In this document: positions 1 through 10,200 of the stretch, in pieces
Layout: each line of letters starts with the position of its first letter
Numbering within the stretch: position 1 is the stretch's first letter
Assembly: GCA_903863885.1 (NCBI GenBank)
Contig: CAIPEB010000608.1
Span: 44,621 to 108,620 of the forward strand
Source of the DNA: an uncultured Planctomycetaceae bacterium
GTDB lineage: Bacteria > Planctomycetota > Planctomycetia > Pirellulales > Pirellulaceae
Length of the DNA stretch: 64,000 bases
Reading direction: 5' to 3'
Program-made: the position numbers and the translations under genes
The notes under the pieces: generated by a model
What the model saw: the letters and a program-made list of their open reading frames with translations, nothing else
Databases searched by the model: none
What the model was told of the DNA's origin: nothing

Positions 1-2455
1 GGTCGTAGACCGCTCCGACATGATTTTCACGAGGCAGCTCGAAATCCCAGACATGGACGGTGAAGGGAACACGGCCGATCTCGGTGCCGGACGCAACGAA
101 TCTCGCAACGCCCCGGTAATCGCCGGGGGCCGTATCCGCCGCGGTCTTTATCGTGATCCACACAGGCTGGGTTATGCCCGCTCGTAATTCGAATCGGTCG
201 CGGGGCAACAGCGGATCGGGCCAGTAACCGGCCCAGCCGTCGCATGCCGGCGGCGACGTCGGGTACTTGCGGACCCAGGCCGCCGTCTTTGTGCTGTAGT
301 AATTGGTCGGATAATCGACAGGCACATAACCGACGGCTCCTATCTCGAATTTGTTCAGCATCTTGCCTGCCCCGTTGCGCGGAGCGTCCACTTCGACCCG
401 CACTTCGGGGAAAGCCCGATCCGATCGGACTGCAAGCTGCAGCGGTTCAAATTCTCCGCGAGCCATGCGGATGCTGGTCTTTGCCGCGGTCTGCGCCGGA
501 ACGTCGTCCTGAAATACCTTGACGATCGAGTTGACCTGCCAGACCTGGAAACCGCGGTTGGCCGTTGTGTCGCGGGTCTCCATGCGGCCGATCTGCGCAG
601 AACACACTTCGACGAGCAATGCTCCGTCATGCCATGCCGTGCCCGTGGAATTCATCGTCAGGTGAAGCTGGAAATTCGCAATGTCGCGCGGCATCGTGAA
701 GAGTCCGGAGATCAGCGTCCAATCCGTCGTGCCGTCGATTGCAGGGCCCGCGCCGGTCATTCCGGCGCTTTCACACAACCCGCCTGCCGCGTTGCGAAAG
801 TGTGCGTGCAGTTGCAGGCCGCCCTTGAGCTGTTCGCACTTGACCCACGCGGCAAAGAGATACGACCTGTCGGGTTCGACCCGCACGTCCTGCCGCCAAC
901 CGAACCACGACGACTGTGCGTCCTGCGGGATACTGATGCGTGCACTGCGGCGGCCAAACAACCCGGGCTCAACCAGGTCCATGCGACTGTTCGCCGGACG
1001 CTCGCCCGCCGCGCCGCCCGACCAGCCTTCGGGCAACGAGTCGCCGGATTCGAAGCTTGGGTTGCGCACGAGGTTGATCGGACTGGCAAGCAGGCTTTCG
1101 TAGCCGGGGCCGCCCGCCATCTTCTGTCTTGCAGTCGAATCGCCCGGCAGTGCCGGGTTCAATGCGTTGGTGGTAAACGCGTCGCCGGTCGATGTTGGGA
1201 CCGGAGAACTCGTTTCAGCGAGATACAGATAATACACATTGACTGTATGCGGCGGTATCGACGCGCCTTCGATGAGAAGCAGGTCGCCAAGCTGATAGGA
1301 TTTCACGGCGCGTCCGTCGAGCACCGCGACGAGTCGATCGCGATCAGCTCTGCCGCGCAACCGCGCGAGTACTCCGGCGAGGTCAACCGATATCAGTCCA
1401 GTGGCAGCCTGGGCGTCGCCGTAGTTGGCGACACGAACAGGAACGCGATAGTTCCAGGCCTTGCCGCTGCCCGTCTTATCGCCATACCAAGCGGTATCTG
1501 CTCCGAACTGTGCAAGGGTCAGTTTTTCGCGTTGCCCGGCGGTTGCTGTCAGTCGGGCCGGGTCCTGACATTCGAGCGATACGTCGTCAAACCAGGCGCT
1601 GCCGGTCCCGTGCAGAACGGTGCCGAGATCGGCCCGGTCGGCCTCGGCCGGCGCGGTGAATTCGGCAACAACTTCCTTCCACCCGTAGGTGCCCTCGCCG
1701 CCGGAAAGCATGGGCGACGCGAGCATGAAGTTCTTTTCGTTGCCGACATGGATGTACCAGCCCGCCATGCCCGTTACGTCCTGTGCCTTGACCCATGCCC
1801 GCATCACGTAGCGCGAACCGCCCGTGATCCGCAGACTTCCCTGCCGCGTGGCAACCCACGAAGACGGTGCACCCGAGTCCACCGTCGTCTTCATGCTGCG
1901 ATTGCCCGACCGCTTCTCGTCACTGACCCAGGCAATGCGATGCTGAGCGTCCGTCGTATCGCTTCGCCAGGATGTTGGATCCGCACCGTCACCATGTTCA
2001 AAGCCGCCGTTGCGTACTCCAACGTCTGCTTCCAGCCAATCCGGAACGCCCCACGCCGAAGGATTGTCGAAATAGGCCCAATAACGGACGTTCGCGCCGG
2101 CAGCACATTCGACGGGCAGCACCAGATGACTGCCTTCCGGGATTGGTCCGGCATGTACCTCATCGCCCTCGGGGCCGATGATGTTGTAGAGCACTTCGAC
2201 TCCGACATCGTTGCAGACGCGCAGCGACTCGACCGGCACACCCGCGAGATCCGCGTTCTGCGATTCTCGCCGGATCAGCAATTTCACAGGCTCGCCCTTG
2301 GCGTCTTTGCCGGTCTGGTTGCTGACGTTGATGGGCAAGCGACTCTGCCAGATGTCTCCATTACCCATGCAAAGCCCTGGGTGCCATGGAGCAGCTTGCG
2401 CCAAAGCGGCTACGGATGCCGCGAGGGTGGCCAACAGCATGATGATGCGCGTCAT
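1..2455 (-). CDS. Secreted DUF4091/GH123-like protein with two CBM-like domains, 3' end missing
   Basis: The frame is open from an ATG at 2455 to the left edge, giving 818 residues without a stop, so only the N-terminal part is present. The ATG follows an AAGGATAAGG-type ribosome site. Residues 1-21 form a signal peptide. Residues about 40-140 are a beta domain ending in a YWAYFDNP motif. Residues 148-296 and 461-617 look like family 4/9 carbohydrate-binding modules (starts NGGFEHGD and RNPSFESGD). Residues 640-818 match the N-terminal beta-sandwich of DUF4091/GH123-like glycosidases (PVWITIK, GDYRGV, VWDFELP). The catalytic barrel would lie beyond the edge. It begins 44 nt after the thioredoxin gene, probably in one operon. 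Substrate cannot be inferred; a role in polysaccharide breakdown outside the cytoplasm is inference. Confidence 0.85.
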   Translation of the reverse strand, partial: MTRIIMLLATLAASVAALAQAAPWHPGLCMGNGDIWQSRLPINVSNQTGKDAKGEPVKLLIRRESQNADLAGVPVESLRVCNDVGVEVLYNIIGPEGDEVHAGPIPEGSHLVLPVECAAGANVRYWAYFDNPSAWGVPDWLEADVGVRNGGFEHGDGADPTSWRSDTTDAQHRIAWVSDEKRSGNRSMKTTVDSGAPSSWVATRQGSLRITGGSRYVMRAWVKAQDVTGMAGWYIHVGNEKNFMLASPMLSGGEGTYGWKEVVAEFTAPAEADRADLGTVLHGTGSAWFDDVSLECQDPARLTATAGQREKLTLAQFGADTAWYGDKTGSGKAWNYRVPVRVANYGDAQAATGLISVDLAGVLARLRGRADRDRLVAVLDGRAVKSYQLGDLLLIEGASIPPHTVNVYYLYLAETSSPVPTSTGDAFTTNALNPALPGDSTARQKMAGGPGYESLLASPINLVRNPSFESGDSLPEGWSGGAAGERPANSRMDLVEPGLFGRRSARISIPQDAQSSWFGWRQDVRVEPDRSYLFAAWVKCEQLKGGLQLHAHFRNAAGGLCESAGMTGAGPAIDGTTDWTLISGLFTMPRDIANFQLHLTMNSTGTAWHDGALLVEVCSAQIGRMETRDTTANRGFQVWQVNSIVKVFQDDVPAQTAAKTSIRMARGEFEPLQLAVRSDRAFPEVRVEVDAPRNGAGKMLNKFEIGAVGYVPVDYPTNYYSTKTAAWVRKYPTSPPACDGWAGYWPDPLLPRDRFELRAGITQPVWITIKTAADTAPGDYRGVARFVASGTEIGRVPFTVHVWDFELPRENHVGAVYD

Positions 2456-2499
2456 CGCGACCTTATCCTTGTGCACTTGGAGTTTCGGGAAGCGGTGCC

Positions 2500-3723
2500 C
2501 TATTTCGGAGCAACAGCACCGCTTTCGGCGGAGGTATTACCGCCCTGCGAGGCCTCCACGATCAAAGCGTCGATCCATTTGTCGAGTTGTTCGTCACCGG
2601 GCGAACCCAGTGACTTGTGGCGAATCACTCCCTTGGCGTCGAGTATGTAGAGTGTCGGCCACCCTCGCACATTCCAGGTTGTCGAGATCTCTCCCGAAGT
2701 GCTTCCCCCGTTCCACCAGCTCGGCCACGTGATCTGTTCTTCCTGGATGACTTTCTTCAGTGCTTCGCGATCCCGATCACTGTTGATTCCCAGCAACGCA
2801 AACGGCTTGTCGGCCAGACGCTTCACGAGCGACCGCTCGTGCGGGTACATGCCCCGGCAAGGGCCTCACCAGTTGCCCCAGAAATCGAGCATCACCACCT
2901 TTCCGCGAAAGTCCGACAGGCGGAGCTTCTTGCCCTCGATGTCCTCGCCATCGATTTCCGGCGCCGCGCATCCGACCGAGAGATGCTGGATCTCGAACAG
3001 TTCCCGCTCAGCGGCCTGTCCCAGCGTCTTGTTGCCGAACTTCAGTTCGCCGTAGGTCTGCACCACGCGCCCCAACAGCGTTTCAATCTCGGTGGCCAAC
3101 TGTTTCGGATCCCGCGAGACGAGCCGATCCGACGCTTCTTTGCCACGAATCTCCGCGTAGCGGGCTGCAAGCTCCGGGCGGTTCTTCAGTTGTTCGAGCA
3201 ATTGCCCCTGTTGCTTCAGGAATTGCGCCAACGCATAACACGCCGGTCCCTGCACGGAGCGATGTGGATTTGTTTCCAGCGCTTTGCGCAGGAAAGCTTC
3301 GGCTTGCGGGCTGTCGCTGTAGACCAGCGCAGTGCAGACGTTGCCGAGTTTGTCGCTGGCGATGTATTTCTCGGACAGCTTGCCGAGCGCCTTGTCCGGC
3401 AATTCCCCCGAACGCACGTTCGAGACGACCCATAAGAGTGAATCCGCAGCGGCTCCTTCGTCGGTCGTCGTATCGGCGAACTCAAGCAATCGCTTTCCCG
3501 TGGATTCGGGACTGGGCCTTTCATTGACGGCCTTGCTGCGTTCCTCGTCCGTCTTGGCCTCCGAGTACTTCTTGAAGAACTCCTGCTGGCCCTTCGAATA
3601 CTCCGCGAGTATTCCCGCGAGCTGCTCGGATGCCGATGGCGGCTTATCCGGCTTCGCCTCTTCGCCCCGCAATTGTCCCGCTGAAATCAGCAGGGTCGCG
3701 AGGCCAACAAGAATGCGAGTCAT
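2500..3723 (-). CDS. TlpA-like thioredoxin-domain protein, probable selenoprotein (UGA at codon 286)
   Basis: The reading frame is 407 residues from an ATG at 3723 (strong AAAGGAGGT site) to 2500, interrupted by one in-frame TGA at 2868-2866. The flanks read FWGNW-TGA-GPCRGMYPHE, so the UGA sits exactly where TlpA/thioredoxins have the first cysteine of WCxxC, giving U286-G-P-C289. A hairpin with apical GGUC loop follows (see SECIS feature). After a signal peptide (1-19), residues 20-240 are helical and TPR-like. Residues 245-395 are an AhpC/TSA-TlpA fold (VGCAAPEIDG start, GWPTLYILD with the cis-Pro). Likely a periplasmic or membrane-side thiol/selenol oxidoreductase. If the UGA is read as stop, a 285-residue product lacks the redox half. 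The alternative is a nonsense mutation (TGC or TGT to TGA), but the uninterrupted, well-conserved downstream frame and hairpin favour selenocysteine. Confidence 0.8.
2824..2841 (-). promoter_or_regulatory. Candidate bacterial SECIS hairpin
   Basis: On the minus strand CACGAGC-GGUC-GCUCGUG forms a perfect 7-bp stem with a GGUC apical loop. The loop starts 31 nt after the UGA codon at 2868-2866. Bacterial SECIS elements lie just downstream of the UGA inside the coding sequence, and a GG-containing apical loop (GGUC in E. coli fdhF) is bound by SelB. I recall an accepted UGA-to-loop distance of about 16-37 nt. Geometry and loop fit; function is inferred. Confidence 0.7.
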
Positions 3724-3914
3724 CAGCGAACCTCCTTTGGAAATAGGAATCGAACACAACTCACAACAGTTTTCGGTTGCTCGATCGTGGGTGGCACGGG
3801 CAGCGTGCTCTCAGGTTTCACCTCGTCGCTGTTCAGGTTTGCCGTTCCGGGCGTCAAGGGTGGCTGGTCCACCCGCAAGGTTGAACATCACCGGTGCCCG
3901 CAATGTCCGCGTTT

Positions 3915-5429
3915 TTACAGCCCCCAGCCTTTGCGGTATTCTCGCCGCAGGTACTGGTTCGCGTCGGCCACGTTGGTAATCCGCATGTTGTCGCTGTCGA
4001 ATTCGACCTTTGCTCCGGCGCGCAGGGCCACCGCGCCGAGATTGACGGTGTCCGTGATCGATCCCGCGTTCAGGAAACTCCCGGGCGCCTGTTCGCCTCC
4101 TCGGCAGGCCTGCAGCCATGCTCCGTAACGCCCGCCCGAATCACGCGGTCCGGCAGCAACATTCTGTGAGGACGAGCCGGCGGCGAGAGGTTCGTTCTTG
4201 CCTTGCGTGATCAGTCGGGGATCCTGCCCCAGAAAGCCGGCGAGAATCACGCCCGACTCTCCGACGAACATGATTCCCTCCGCCGAGATGCCGACGTTCT
4301 GGGCCTCGAGTTCATCGGGAAGGCGCGGCTGCATGCCGCCGTCGTACCAGAACAGGTCAATCGCCGGCGTGTCGGCTGCCGCCGCGAATTTGAAGCGAAG
4401 GGTGCAGGCCGTGGGAAAGGAAAAGTCGTTCTTCACCGTCCGGCTGACTTGATCCGTAATCGTGCACGTATGCGTGGCGCGCGCTTCCGCGCTGAGCGGG
4501 GGTCCGAGATTCAATGCTGTGAACACGGGCCACAGGCTGTAGATGCCCATGTCCGCCATGGATCCTCCCCCGAAGTCGTACCAACCGCGAAACACCGTGT
4601 GGGTGTAATGCGGATGATAGGGGCGATCCACCGCCGGCCCCAGCCACAGATCCCAATCCAGCCCCTTGGGAACCGGCGGCGTATCGGTCGGGATCTCCGT
4701 GTACTGCGGCCACACGGGGCGGTTCGTCCAGTTGTGGATCTCGCGCAGTTTGCCGATCGCTCCTTCCTTGATCCGCGAGGCGATCCACGCATTGCCCCCG
4801 CCGCTGCCGTAGGCCAGCAGAAACGTCGCGAGCTTGGTCTTTTGCGCCGCTTCGACAACGCGTCTCCCCTCGTACATTCGATTGGCAAGCGGCTTGTGCA
4901 CCATGACGTGCTTGCCCTTGTTCATTGCAGCCAGTGCGATGGTTGCGTGCAGGTGATCCGGCGTCATGATCTTGACTGCGTCGAGATCGGGCGTCTTGTC
5001 GAGCAGTTCGCGAAAATCCGCGTAAGCGGCGCATGCCTTGAAGCTCTCGGCTCCCCGCTGGTTCTTGTAATAGGTGTCTACAACGAGGCGGCCTACTTCT
5101 CGTCCGCCGGGGCAGCCGGCTGCATCCTCCCGCCACGTCGGGTTCCCGAGATAACCGCGGATCGTGTTTCGTACGCTGTGCTTGCCCCACTCCACATAGT
5201 CGCTGCTGTCGGTGTTCGGATCGCACACAGCCACGATCTGAATCCGCGGCTCGGACAGCAGACCTCCCAGTTCGTTGAATCCCTGGGTGCCCATGCCGAT
5301 ATGAGCGAGCGTGACCTTCTCGCTGGGCGCCACGTATCCCTCTCCTCCCAGCACGTGTCTGGGCACGATGGTCAAGACTCCCGTGGCGACAGCTGTCTCC
5401 ATGAAGCGGCGGCGATTGAAGTCCGGCAT
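3915..5429 (-). CDS. Tat-exported Gfo/Idh/MocA family oxidoreductase
   Basis: This is a 504-residue protein starting at ATG 5429, preceded by CAGGGGA. An ATG-like start further upstream would place the Tat motif internally, so I chose the start four residues before it. The N-terminus NRRRFMETAVATG is a twin-arginine signal. A Rossmann fold follows, with the dinucleotide motif GMGTQG and acidic VCDPN. The catalytic lysine motif appears as VHKPLA, where most relatives have EKP. About 55 extra residues lie between the second strand and the DFRELLD segment, including CPGGREVG. Such proteins are abundant in planctomycetes and many act on sugars or sugar derivatives with NAD(P). Substrate is unknown. 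The gene lies 191 nt upstream of the UGA-containing thioredoxin, so an operon is possible but not certain. Confidence 0.9.
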   Translation of the reverse strand: MPDFNRRRFMETAVATGVLTIVPRHVLGGEGYVAPSEKVTLAHIGMGTQGFNELGGLLSEPRIQIVAVCDPNTDSSDYVEWGKHSVRNTIRGYLGNPTWREDAAGCPGGREVGRLVVDTYYKNQRGAESFKACAAYADFRELLDKTPDLDAVKIMTPDHLHATIALAAMNKGKHVMVHKPLANRMYEGRRVVEAAQKTKLATFLLAYGSGGGNAWIASRIKEGAIGKLREIHNWTNRPVWPQYTEIPTDTPPVPKGLDWDLWLGPAVDRPYHPHYTHTVFRGWYDFGGGSMADMGIYSLWPVFTALNLGPPLSAEARATHTCTITDQVSRTVKNDFSFPTACTLRFKFAAAADTPAIDLFWYDGGMQPRLPDELEAQNVGISAEGIMFVGESGVILAGFLGQDPRLITQGKNEPLAAGSSSQNVAAGPRDSGGRYGAWLQACRGGEQAPGSFLNAGSITDTVNLGAVALRAGAKVEFDSDNMRITNVADANQYLRREYRKGWGL

Positions 5430-5625
5430 GGCGCGTCCCCTGCAATAAAGCCGAATGAATGGGGTGACCGATACAACCGAGCAGTTCGTGATTGTAGCGA
5501 TCCGCCGCCGCGGTCTCGACAGAGCATGGCGCAGAGAGGAGTCCGAAGGCAGACAAACACCTACCCGCTGCTGGTTGCCGGCCACCGGCCGCTACCAGTT
5601 ACCAGTTTCCGCTGCCGGCTTCGCG

Positions 5626-7011
5626 TCAGAGCAGCGTTCCGCGGAGCACGAACAAAGCGACCGTGAAGTAGATCACGAGACCGGTGACGTCGACGAGAGT
5701 GGCGACAAACGGCGCGGACGACGTGGCCGGGTCCAGGCCGAAATGTTTGATCAGGAACGGGAGCATCGACCCGGAGAGGGTGCCCCACATGACGACGAAT
5801 ATCAGCGAGACGGCGACCGTGAATGCGACCAGCAGCCAGTGGGGACCGTAGATGCCTGAAAAGAGGCTCCAGATCGTAATCCTCAAGAATCCGATCGAGG
5901 CGAGCACCACGCCGAGCAGGAGACCGGAAATCAACTCGCGTCGCATCACTTTCGACCAGTCCCGCAAGGTCACCTCTCCGACCGCGAGCGCACGCACGAT
6001 GAGTGTTGCGGCCTGGGACCCGGAGTTGCCTCCGCTCGAGATGATCAGCGGCACGAAAAGCGCAAGAACGACGGCCTTCTCGATTTCGCCTTCAAAAAGG
6101 CCCATCGCCGACGCGGTCAGCAGTTCTCCGAGGAAGAGCACGATCAGCCAGCTGGCCCGCTTTCGGACAAGCCGCAGCACCGGAGTGGCAATGTACGCTT
6201 CGTCGAGTGCCTCCAAGCCGCCGAATTTGTGGATTTCGCGAGTTGCGACTTCTTCGGCAACGTCCATGACGTCGTCAACCGTGACGACTCCCAGCAGCAG
6301 TCCGCGCCGGTCCAGGACGGGCAGCACCGTTCGATCGTACTTGCGGAATTGCTGGACCGCATACGACTCGCGATCCGTGACGAGCAGCGCGACGAACTGC
6401 CATGTCATCAGGTCTCGCACGATGCTGTCCGGGGAAGACAGCAGTATCGATCGCATCGGAATATCGTCGATCAAGTGGTGCTGACCGTCCATGACGTAGA
6501 CGGCATTCAGCGTTTCGCAGTCCTTGCCGACTTCCCGCACGTGGTCAAGGACCTGTTTGAGCGTCCATTCCTCCCGAACGGCGATAAAATCGGGGGTCAT
6601 CAAGCGTCCGACCGTCCCCTCCCCGTACGAGAGCAAGGACCGGGAGAGTCTCTGGTTTTCCGGCGTGAGGAGCGTCAGCATCCGCTCGACTTCGTCGCCC
6701 GACAGGCCTTCCAGGAGAGCGGTCCGATCGTCGGCTGCCACTTCGTTGAGGATCCGTCGCATTTCGGATTCGGGCAGTACATGGATCATCTTGCGCTGAA
6801 CGCCCTCGTCCATCCGAGAAAAGGTGAGTGCGGCAAGTTCGAGTTCCAGATTTTGAAAGGCCACGATTTCTTCGTGGGGCGACAGGTCGGTGATCAATTG
6901 GGCCAGGTCAGCCGGCAGCCATCGGTTAAGGCTGTCCCTCAGCGTATCGAACTCCCTGTTGTGGATAAGTTCTCGGATTTCGGGTAGCAGCAGTTTTTCG
7001 AGCATTGTCAT
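5626..7011 (-). CDS. mgtE: Magnesium transporter MgtE
   Basis: This 461-residue protein has the full MgtE plan. Residues about 1-130 are the superhelical MgtE N domain, followed by a CBS pair (about 135-260, including GTVGRLMTPDFIAV and RTVLPVLDRRGLLLG). The C-terminal five-helix pore domain contains the family signature SSGGNSGSQAATL near residue 325. MgtE is a dimeric inner-membrane Mg2+ channel gated by Mg2+ binding to the N and CBS domains. Two ATGs lie at 7011 and 7005; I used the first. The 245-nt divergent spacer to the kinase gene at 7257 shows no M-box conserved sequence that I can recognise. Length and motifs are normal, so function is secure. Confidence 0.95.
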   Translation of the reverse strand: MTMLEKLLLPEIRELIHNREFDTLRDSLNRWLPADLAQLITDLSPHEEIVAFQNLELELAALTFSRMDEGVQRKMIHVLPESEMRRILNEVAADDRTALLEGLSGDEVERMLTLLTPENQRLSRSLLSYGEGTVGRLMTPDFIAVREEWTLKQVLDHVREVGKDCETLNAVYVMDGQHHLIDDIPMRSILLSSPDSIVRDLMTWQFVALLVTDRESYAVQQFRKYDRTVLPVLDRRGLLLGVVTVDDVMDVAEEVATREIHKFGGLEALDEAYIATPVLRLVRKRASWLIVLFLGELLTASAMGLFEGEIEKAVVLALFVPLIISSGGNSGSQAATLIVRALAVGEVTLRDWSKVMRRELISGLLLGVVLASIGFLRITIWSLFSGIYGPHWLLVAFTVAVSLIFVVMWGTLSGSMLPFLIKHFGLDPATSSAPFVATLVDVTGLVIYFTVALFVLRGTLL

Positions 7012-7256
7012 GGCTGTGCCTGGACATTTGCGGATAATTTTCGGTATTTCGGTGAACTCGATTACTGCCTTTGCGCCGACAAACAGGTCGGCTCGTCACA
7101 GTGTTCCGGCCGGCAGTCGGGAAAATTCCCATAGACGAAAACGCCGACTACCACCGCTTTCGTTTCGAGGAAATCGCGTGCCGCCAGTATACTTACATTT
7201 CTCGGTGGGCAGTCAGCACTTCAAAAACGCGCGATTCTACCCAAGCGTCAAAATCG

Positions 7257-10200
7257 ATGACATATCGTTCGAAGGTATCCCTGCGCCGTAAGGTACTTTG
7301 GCCGTTGATCGGCGCTGCCGTGGCGTTATTGAGCGGTGGAACGGCCTCCACGATAGCGCTCATGCAGCACAGCATTGACGAACGACTCGACGGACACGCC
7401 GCTTCGATTGCATCGTCTGTGGTGGCTGTGGCCGAAAATCTCAGCCGGCTCAGCGATCTCCAGCGGGTTGTCAGCGTGATGGCGGCCGAGCCGGATATCA
7501 AGCTGATCGTCGTGGTGGCCGGCGATCAACCGCGGGTGATCGCGAGCAGCCAGCATGATCTGCTGGGCAAGCCCCTGTCGGCATTGCCGCGGGCCATGGT
7601 CGGCGAGGACATTGAGACGGCGCTTCGCACCAGACAGTCGCGCAGCCGACCGCACCATTCGATCAATGCTTTTGACCATACCGATTTCGTGCGGTTAACC
7701 CTGCCCGAGATCGCGGGGACCGAACCGGTTCCCGGAGCCATCATGCTGCACCTCGATACCCGGCCGCTTCAAGCCGAAATACGCAGATCGCTGTGGATGC
7801 TGATGGGGACCGCGGGACTGGGACTCAGTGCCTTCATGGCATTGGCCTACGCGCTCATGCGGCGGTACATCTTCACACCGCTCAAGCAGATTGAAGCCGA
7901 TTTGCAGCATCCGACCAACCACCATCGCGAGATCCGCCTCCGGTCCCATCGGAACGACGAAATCGGCGCATTGGTCGAGGCGCTGAACCAGTCGTTCCTG
8001 GACCGCAAACGCTCGCTGGAACAGTTTCAAATGGCGGTCGAGGCCGCTCCCTGCTCGATGATCATGATTGACAGCAACCGCGTCATCATGCTGGCCAACG
8101 CTCAGGTGGAGCGGACATTCGGCTACAGCCGCCAGGAACTGATGGGCCAACGCATCGAAATACTAGTCCCGGAGCGGTTCCGCCCCGGGCATCCGGCGCT
8201 TGTGGAGAAGTTCTTTGCCACGCCCCAGGCCGTGCCCATGGGATTCCGAGGCAATCTGTTCGGATTGGCCAAGGACGGACGCGAAGTGCCGATCGAAATC
8301 GGTTTGAATCCGATTATAGCTCCTGACAAGACTTTCGTTCTTGCATCCGTCATCGACGTGACGGCGCGCCAGAAGATGGAAGTGGAACTTCGCGAGGGGA
8401 AGGCCAGGCTTGACCAGTTGGCCGAGCAGAGCCGGACCTTCGTGTGGGAAGTTGACGAAAACGGACTCTTCACTTACGTCAGCGATGTGGTGAGTCTTGT
8501 GCTGGGATACCGTCCCGAGGAACTGGTGGGGCGGATGCACTTCCACGAACTCCATCCCGAAACAGGACGCCAGGACTTCGAGCGAGTTTTTCTGGCGATT
8601 CTGCGGCGAAGGCAGGATTTTGTGGAGTATGTCCACGTCGAAACGGCCAGGGATGGACGTCAGTTGTGGATTTCCGCCAACGGCATTCCGCTCTTGAATC
8701 CGGACGGGAGTTTACGCGGCTACCGAGGCAGCAACACCGATATCACGGACCGCCATCGAATTGAACAGAAGTTGCGGGAAAGTGAGAGTCGCTTCCGGCT
8801 GATGGCCGACCGCGCTCCGGTCTTGATCTGGCTTTCCGGCGAAGACAAACAGTGCACTTATTTCAATCAAAGCTGGCTCGACTTCACCGGGCGGACGCTG
8901 GCTGAGGAGATCGGGAGCGGCTGGACCGACCGGGTGCATCCGGATGACGTCCTGGTCTGCATCCAGACCTACATCGACGCGTTCGATGCGCGACGACCGT
9001 TCGCGATGGAGTATCGGCTGCGGCGGAAAGACGGCGAGTACCGTTGGATTTTGGACAACGGCGTGCCACGTTTCGAAACCGACGGATCGTTCGCGGGCTA
9101 CATCGGTTCATGCGTGGATATCACGGAACAGAAGGATGCCGCCGATGCGAAGCAGCGTTTCGAGCAGTTATTCCGCAACAGTCCGGTGCCGATGGCGATA
9201 TCTACCTTGACGGACCGGAGATTCGTTGACGTTAACGATGCGCTGCTCAAAACCCTTGGCTATCGCAAGGAAGACATCCTCGGCCGGACGGCCAGGGAAT
9301 TGAACCTGTTTGTGCATCCGGAGCAGCAAACGCTCGAGGAGCAGCAGGTGCTTACGCTGGAACGCGTCAACAATCTCGAATTGCAGGTGCGCCGCAAGGA
9401 CGGCGTGCGGTTGGACGGCCTGTTCTCCGGCGAAATCGTCCACAGCGAGGGACAGCGGTATTTTCTGAGCGTGATGGTCGACATCACGGCGCGAAAGCGG
9501 GCCGAGGCCGCTCTGATTGAGACGAACCTCCAACTGCAGGATGCCACGGCGCGGGCGAATGTCCTGGCGGAGCGAGCGGAGGCTGCCAATGCGGCCAAGA
9601 GCGAATTTCTAGCCAACATGAGCCACGAAATCCGCACGCCGATGAACGGCGTCATTGGAATGACCGGCCTGTTGCTCGACACCGAACTGTCTCCCGATCA
9701 AATGCGCTACGCCGAGACCATTCGCAACAGCGGCGAAGCCCTGCTCGCGCTGGTCAACGATATCCTCGATCTCTCGAAGATCGAAGCCGGCAAACTCGTG
9801 CTCGAAATGCTGGATTTCGACCTGAGATCGCTGCTGGATGACGTGGTCGCGCCTCTGGCCCTTCGTGCCCAGGACAAGGGGCTGGAGTTCATCTGCGCTA
9901 CGGCGCCCGAAGTGCCGGTTCACGTTTGCGGCGACCCGGGACGCTTGCGGCAGATCCTCACCAACCTCGCGGGGAATGCCGTGAAGTTCACCGAAAGGGG
10001 TGAGGTTTCGGTGCAGGCCAGCGTTGTTTCGCAGACCGACATTGACACCGTCGTGCGTTTCGCCGTCCGCGACACGGGAATCGGTATTTCGCAGGAGCAG
10101 CAGAAAAAGCTGTTCCAGAAGTTCAGCCAGGCCGATGCTTCAACGACGCGCCGGCACGGCGGCACGGGACTGGGGCTGGCCATCTCGAAGCAACTCGTCG

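Noticed and set aside
629..2650. 673-codon open frame on the plus strand
   Set aside because: It lies opposite the secreted DUF4091/CBM gene, whose minus-strand translation has a signal peptide and domain motifs. The plus-strand product is Arg/Cys/Pro-rich with no domain logic.
2866..2868. Simple pseudogene or sequencing error at the in-frame TGA
   Set aside because: The TGA replaces precisely the redox cysteine, the frame stays intact on both sides, and a SECIS-like hairpin sits at the right distance. The option is kept as the main alternative.
5560..5640. TACCAGTTACCAGTTT repeat-like stretch between Gfo/Idh and mgtE genes
   Set aside because: Only two short imperfect units; too little to call a repeat element from this window alone.
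7012..7256. M-box magnesium riboswitch upstream of mgtE
   Set aside because: I could not find the conserved M-box core or its paired stems in the 245-nt divergent spacer.
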